From: JBFGCT01 sp041581055 | GTDB lineage: Bacteria > Actinomycetota > Acidimicrobiia > Acidimicrobiales > Ilumatobacteraceae | Assembly: GCA_041581055.1 (NCBI GenBank) | Contig: JBFGCT010000134.1 | Location: forward strand, 1 to 11,316 | Direction of reading: 5' to 3' | Length of the DNA stretch: 11,316 nucleotides | In this document: positions 7,817 to 11,316 of the stretch, in pieces | How the letters are laid out: each line of letters opens with the position of its first letter | Position numbering within the stretch: position 1 is the first letter of the stretch | Program-made: the position numbers and the translations under genes | The notes under the pieces: model-generated | Database searches by the model: none | What the model saw: the letters and a program-made list of their open reading frames with translations, nothing else | Told to the model about the DNA's origin: nothing

Positions 7817-8440
7817 CTAGTTCTGGACTTCCCAGGTGAAGTTCAACGCCGTGACCGACTCTGTCTGCTCGGCGTTGGGTGTCGCCGCGTCGAGCTCGAC
7901 GGTGATCCGGTAGGTCTTGAACTGGCCCACACCGGTCGGGTCCCATTCGCCGACGCCGGTGGCGTAGCTGACGTGGTTGGCGTCGAAGAAGGTCAACGTG
8001 TTGGCGAACTCGGCGCCCGCGTCGTCCTCGACGAACCCGGTGCAATCGCCGTAGGTGCCGCCGTCGCCTTCGTCGACCGTGACGTTGAGGTAGTCGGCGA
8101 AGTTGCCGGAGTCGACGTAGCCCCCCGAATACAGGTTGACAGTCGAGGGGTCGACCGTTCCGTTGTACGTGACGACGATGCAGTTCGTGATCGTCTGGCC
8201 CGGTTCCATGTCGGTGACGGTGAACCTGGTGGCCCCGAGATCGTCGTCGGTCAGGTCGACCGTGCCGGCGGTGAAGCTGTTGCCCGTGTTGTCGGTCGTC
8301 TGCGTGAACGCCGCGCGGGAGGTCGTGACGATGAGGCCGCTCACCAGCAGCATCGACAGCGCGCCGGCGGCGATCCGGAACTTCGACGCCGGACTCCGCT
8401 CGCCGCCGTTGAAGGTGGTGTGGTCGGTGGTGTCGGTCAT
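7817..8440 (-). CDS. TasA/camelysin-like secreted protein with SipW-type signal peptide
   Basis: This 207-aa protein resembles the TasA/camelysin (peptidase M73) family, whose members form extracellular fibres or surface proteins and are processed by SipW-type signal peptidases. A 20-residue polar N-region precedes a hydrophobic helix (about 22-39). The cognate SipW pattern follows: TTSRAAFTQTTDNTGNSFTAGTVDL around 39-63, with cleavage expected near the A-A-F at 43-45. The mature domain has the family-type DMEPGQTITNCIVVTYNG (78-94) and ends in a beta-rich TYRITVELDA...ALNFTWEVQN tail. C87 and C133 could form a disulfide. At about 165 mature residues it is shorter than Bacillus TasA (261 aa precursor). 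The ATG at 8440 has AGGG about 6 nt upstream. It is followed 35 bp later by the signal-peptidase fusion, so the enzyme and a substrate are probably co-transcribed. Family call is good; fibre formation is inferred. Camelysin-type protease activity is not supported by any HExxH motif. Confidence 0.85.
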   Translation of the reverse strand: MTDTTDHTTFNGGERSPASKFRIAAGALSMLLVSGLIVTTSRAAFTQTTDNTGNSFTAGTVDLTDDDLGATRFTVTDMEPGQTITNCIVVTYNGTVDPSTVNLYSGGYVDSGNFADYLNVTVDEGDGGTYGDCTGFVEDDAGAEFANTLTFFDANHVSYATGVGEWDPTGVGQFKTYRITVELDAATPNAEQTESVTALNFTWEVQN

Positions 8441-8624
8441 GTCGCCCTGCCTTCGTCAATCGCTCCCCGCCTGGGCAGCGCAATCGCTCGAACTCCTTGC
8501 TGTCCGGAAACCGTCCGTCGCGCGACCGCGTCCGCAAGGAGCCGGCAAGAGGGCGTCAACATCCGCTCAACGCGTCACGACCGGGCGTCACGACGGGGGT
8601 GACGGCGGTGTCAGCCGCCGATGG
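8441..8624 (-). promoter_or_regulatory. 184-bp leader/promoter region of the TasA-like/signal-peptidase unit
   Basis: This is the longest gene-free stretch. On the minus strand it contains, after the fumC hairpin, two exact 10-bp direct repeats GTCGTGACGC (8594-8585 and 8581-8572, 13-bp period) and a related TTGACGC (8559-8553). Nearer the gene it has GAGCGATTG twice (8489-8481 and 8465-8457, 24-bp period). A CTGCC/GGCAG pairing could fold the last 50 nt and touch the Shine-Dalgarno. No convincing -35/-10 pair or known riboswitch consensus was found. Confidence 0.4.
8603..8620 (-). terminator. Hairpin just downstream of fumC
   Basis: A perfect 6-bp stem CGGCGG/CCGCCG encloses a 6-nt loop and starts only 4 nt after the fumC stop codon. 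There is no U-tract, which is common in GC-rich actinobacteria. It probably separates fumC transcription from the TasA-like unit. Confidence 0.45.
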
Positions 8625-10043
<1,419 letters not shown>

Positions 10044-10124
10044 GAGGTCATGATGCTCCTTCTCGCCGGCCCTCGCGCGGCGAACTCGACTCGACGTCGA
10101 CACCCCGAACACTCACGGTCACAG

Positions 10125-10136
10125 CACTAGAGTGCC
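10125..10136 (+). promoter_or_regulatory. -10 element TAGAGT with overlapping inverted repeat, leaderless promoter for the CxxC gene
   Basis: TAGAGT at 10128-10133 fits the actinobacterial TANNNT -10 element. Seven nucleotides later, at 10141, is a GTG in frame with the downstream gene, the spacing expected of a leaderless transcript. The element is embedded in a perfect inverted repeat GCACT-AG-AGTGC (10125-10136) that could bind a dimeric repressor. No good -35 was seen. Confidence 0.45.
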
Positions 10137-10140
10137 GCGT

Positions 10141-10449
10141 GTGACCGGACCGATGGACACGCTCTCCGAGCAGATGAGCCGCCTGCACGCCGCGGGCTGG
10201 ACGGCGCAGCTCGACGGCGTCGCCGGCGGGCTGGCGTGCGGCCACTGCCGGCAGGTCGGCCGCCCCGAGGATGCGACGGTCGACCAGGTGTTCCGCTTCG
10301 AGGGCGAGAGCGACCCGGGCGACGAGTCGATCCTGTTCGCGATCACACCGTCCTGCGGCCACCGGGGAACCTTCGTCGGGATGTACGGACCCGGGACGCC
10401 ACCCGAGACCGCCGACGTCGTGACCCGCCTGCGCCTCGATCGGCACTGA
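10141..10449 (+). CDS. Small conserved protein with CxxC and CxH motifs (function unknown)
   Basis: This 102-aa soluble protein starts at GTG 10141 if the transcript is leaderless; GTG 10132 and ATG 10153 are alternatives. An N-terminal helix (5-20, DTLSEQMSRLHAAGW) is followed by C33-G-H-C36, then the phrase FRFEGESDPGDESILFAI (51-68), C72-G-H74, and GTFVGMYGP (76-84). The FRFEG-SDPxDESI...AI...G-x-YG pattern is shared with a family of small bacterial proteins, some mislabelled in databases as phosphoribosylpyrophosphate synthetase. None of those has an established function that I know of. C33, C36, C72 and H74 could form a zinc site, which is inference. It is divergent from fumC and converges on the universal stress gene with 20 bp between stop codons. 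The gene call is strong; its role is unknown. Confidence 0.82.
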   Translation: MTGPMDTLSEQMSRLHAAGWTAQLDGVAGGLACGHCRQVGRPEDATVDQVFRFEGESDPGDESILFAITPSCGHRGTFVGMYGPGTPPETADVVTRLRLDRH

Positions 10450-10473
10450 GCACCGCTCCGGCGCTCGGCTCAG
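10446..10473. terminator. Bidirectional terminator-like inverted repeat between convergent genes
   Basis: The perfect 6-bp arms CTGAGC (10446-10451) and GCTCAG (10468-10473), with an inner CGC/GCG pairing, span the whole 20-bp gap. Each arm contains the stop codon of one of the two converging genes. It can fold on either transcript. No U-tract is present. Confidence 0.5.
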
Positions 10474-10946
10474 CCAGCGTCGACCGGCTGCGGGACGACC
10501 AACACCGGGAACGCGTGCGCGTCCACGACATCCTCGGCGACCGAGCCGTCGAGCAGCTTGCCGAACCAGCCGCGCTCGCTCGATCCGACCACGATCACGT
10601 CGACACGGTGCTCGGTTGCGGCGCGGACGATGGCGTTGGCGGGGTCGCCCACCGCGCCGACGGGGACCGCCCCGTCGACGCCGGCCTCGGTGGCGACGTG
10701 CGAGGCGAGCTGCTCGGCCTGGTCGACCGGGTGCCGCGCGTCGGGGCCGGCCGTGAGCATCGGGTCGGGATAGCTGAACACGCTCCCCCAGGCGGGCATG
10801 CCGAAGGCGGCCGCGCTGCGCGCCGTCGGCTCGTCGGCGACGTTGATCGCGATGTAGGTGGCGTCCGGGCCGAAGATCTCCCTGGCCACGGTTGCCGCGT
10901 GGCGGGACTCCTCGGTCAGGTCGACGGCGATGAGGATGTTCTTCAT
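10470..10946 (-). CDS. Universal stress protein (UspA family)
   Basis: The 158-aa product is a single-domain USP: MKNILIAVDLTEES at the start, with D9 as the nucleotide-contacting Asp of the first strand, and VDVIVVGSSERGWFGKLLDGSVAEDVVDAHAFPVLVVP at 115-152. The ATP-loop pattern G-x2-G-x9-G-S is mostly kept (G121, G134, S135), but the second glycine is replaced by E124. Binding of ATP is therefore likely but not assured. USPs of this type act in the cytoplasm in survival of starvation, hypoxia or oxidative stress. The ATG at 10946 fits the conserved N-terminus. An in-frame ATG at 11039 would add 31 residues of no recognisable domain, and the frame is open further upstream. The gene is divergent from the baeRF-like gene, with a 102-bp gap holding a candidate operator. 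Confidence 0.92.
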   Translation of the reverse strand: MKNILIAVDLTEESRHAATVAREIFGPDATYIAINVADEPTARSAAAFGMPAWGSVFSYPDPMLTAGPDARHPVDQAEQLASHVATEAGVDGAVPVGAVGDPANAIVRAATEHRVDVIVVGSSERGWFGKLLDGSVAEDVVDAHAFPVLVVPQPVDAG

Positions 10947-10994
10947 GGCCGTGGCGTACCCCGCCGCCGCGTGCGGCAAACCGTGCCGGGCGCC

Positions 10995-11022
10995 GATCGA
11001 ATCCGACGGCGCCGTTTCGATC
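10995..11022. promoter_or_regulatory. Inverted repeat in the USP/baeRF divergent intergenic region
   Basis: GATCGAA (10995-11001) and TTCGATC (11016-11022) are perfect 7-bp inverted arms, 14 nt apart, with the palindrome CGGCGCCG (11007-11014) between them. The position between two divergent genes suits a shared operator. The DosR consensus (GGGACTT-type) is absent. Confidence 0.35.
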
Positions 11023-11048
11023 TGCGCCGAACCGGTCATGCTCGCAGG

Positions 11049-11316
11049 ATGAACGCTGATGTGAATGACCCTGTGCGCTCGGTGACGAGGTCGATCGACC
11101 TCCGGGATCTGCGGGAGCTGGTCGGCCGACCCGGCCCGTTTCTGACACTCGTCATCCCGAGCCCGAGCGCGCTCGACGACGCGCGGCAGCGCCACGACAT
11201 CAGGTGGGGCAACGCGCGGCGCGGTCTCGCCGATCGCTGGCCGGACGACCGGATCGCCGACCTCGACGCGCTGATCGACGACATCGGCCACGAGGGCGGC
11301 GAGGCCGTGGTGATCA
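11049..11316 (+). CDS. baeRF-family (Rv2629-like) protein, N-terminal part only
   Basis: From ATG 11049 the frame is open to the window edge (89 codons and one base). After a short polar start it reads IDLRDLRELVGRPGPFLTLVIPSP, then ARQRHDIRWGNARRGLADRW and an amphipathic LDALIDDIG, ending in GGEAVVI. This layout (LxxL-x3-PGP-hydrophobic strand, then a helix with R-W-x-N/K-x-R) is that of the bacterial archaeo-eukaryotic release-factor-like proteins, family 2. These include M. tuberculosis Rv2629, a dormancy (DosR) regulon protein; they are thought to act on ribosomes, but the function is unproven. A GTG at 11061 is an alternative start with GGA about 12 nt upstream. The diagnostic C-terminal domain lies outside the window, so the call rests on the N-terminus and on the neighbouring USP. 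Confidence 0.65.
   Translation, partial: MNADVNDPVRSVTRSIDLRDLRELVGRPGPFLTLVIPSPSALDDARQRHDIRWGNARRGLADRWPDDRIADLDALIDDIGHEGGEAVVI

Noticed and set aside
7782..8537. 5' extension of the signal-peptidase fusion frame to 8537 (1428 aa)
   Set aside because: That segment is His/Arg-rich nonsense in another frame of the TasA-like gene. The real start at 7781 has a Shine-Dalgarno and begins the peptidase N-terminal membrane segment.
8530..8560. TTGACG at 8559-8554 as a -35 box for the TasA-like unit
   Set aside because: No A/T-containing -10 lies 16-18 bp downstream, so a sigma-70 type promoter is not supported here.
8441..8600. Possible c-di-GMP or other riboswitch before the TasA-like gene
   Set aside because: None of the conserved GEMM-type core blocks could be matched. 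Only short hairpins and direct repeats are visible.
10947..11048. DosR box between the USP and the Rv2629-like gene
   Set aside because: No sequence close to the GGGACTT-type consensus is present in the gap.

Overview
The window is a very GC-rich stretch of bacterial chromosome. Codon third positions are almost all G or C, and several short genes start with GTG or lack a clear Shine-Dalgarno. Gene content (actinobacterial-type FtsK and class II fumarase, a USP next to an Rv2629-like protein, a probable leaderless GTG start) points to an actinobacterium, possibly an Acidimicrobiia/Ilumatobacter-like lineage. That placement is inference from gene style, not from a marker gene.

Layout. Positions 1-10043 are carried entirely on the minus strand. 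Read in transcription order they are: a class II fumarase (10043-8625); a 184-bp regulatory-looking gap; a TasA/camelysin-like secreted protein (8440-7817); 35 bp later a 1176-aa fusion of a SipW-type signal peptidase to a large repeat-containing exported protein (7781-4251); a small lipoprotein (4187-3597); the FtsK/SpoIIIE DNA translocase (3521-990); and an SMP-30/gluconolactonase-family enzyme that runs off the left edge (929-1). At the right, a small plus-strand CxxC protein (10141-10449) converges with a universal stress protein (10946-10470). A divergent baeRF/Rv2629-like gene starts at 11049 and runs off the right edge.

The most unusual part is 8440-4251. In Bacillus, SipW is a dedicated signal peptidase that processes the biofilm proteins TasA and TapA. 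Here one gene encodes a TasA-like protein with a SipW-type signal peptide. The next encodes a Ser-His-Asp (ER/SipW-type) signal peptidase continuous in frame with a third membrane segment, and this segment is followed by the same kind of SipW-type processing motif. After it come a fibronectin type III domain and about 840 residues of internally duplicated beta-rich repeats. The predicted topology puts the peptidase active site and the internal cleavage motif on the same outer face. The protein therefore looks like a signal peptidase physically joined to its own substrate, possibly self-releasing, and able to process the TasA-like neighbour as well.

No tRNA, rRNA, CRISPR array, insertion sequence or recognisable riboswitch was seen. 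No gene-free stretch exceeds 300 bp; the longest is 8441-8624.
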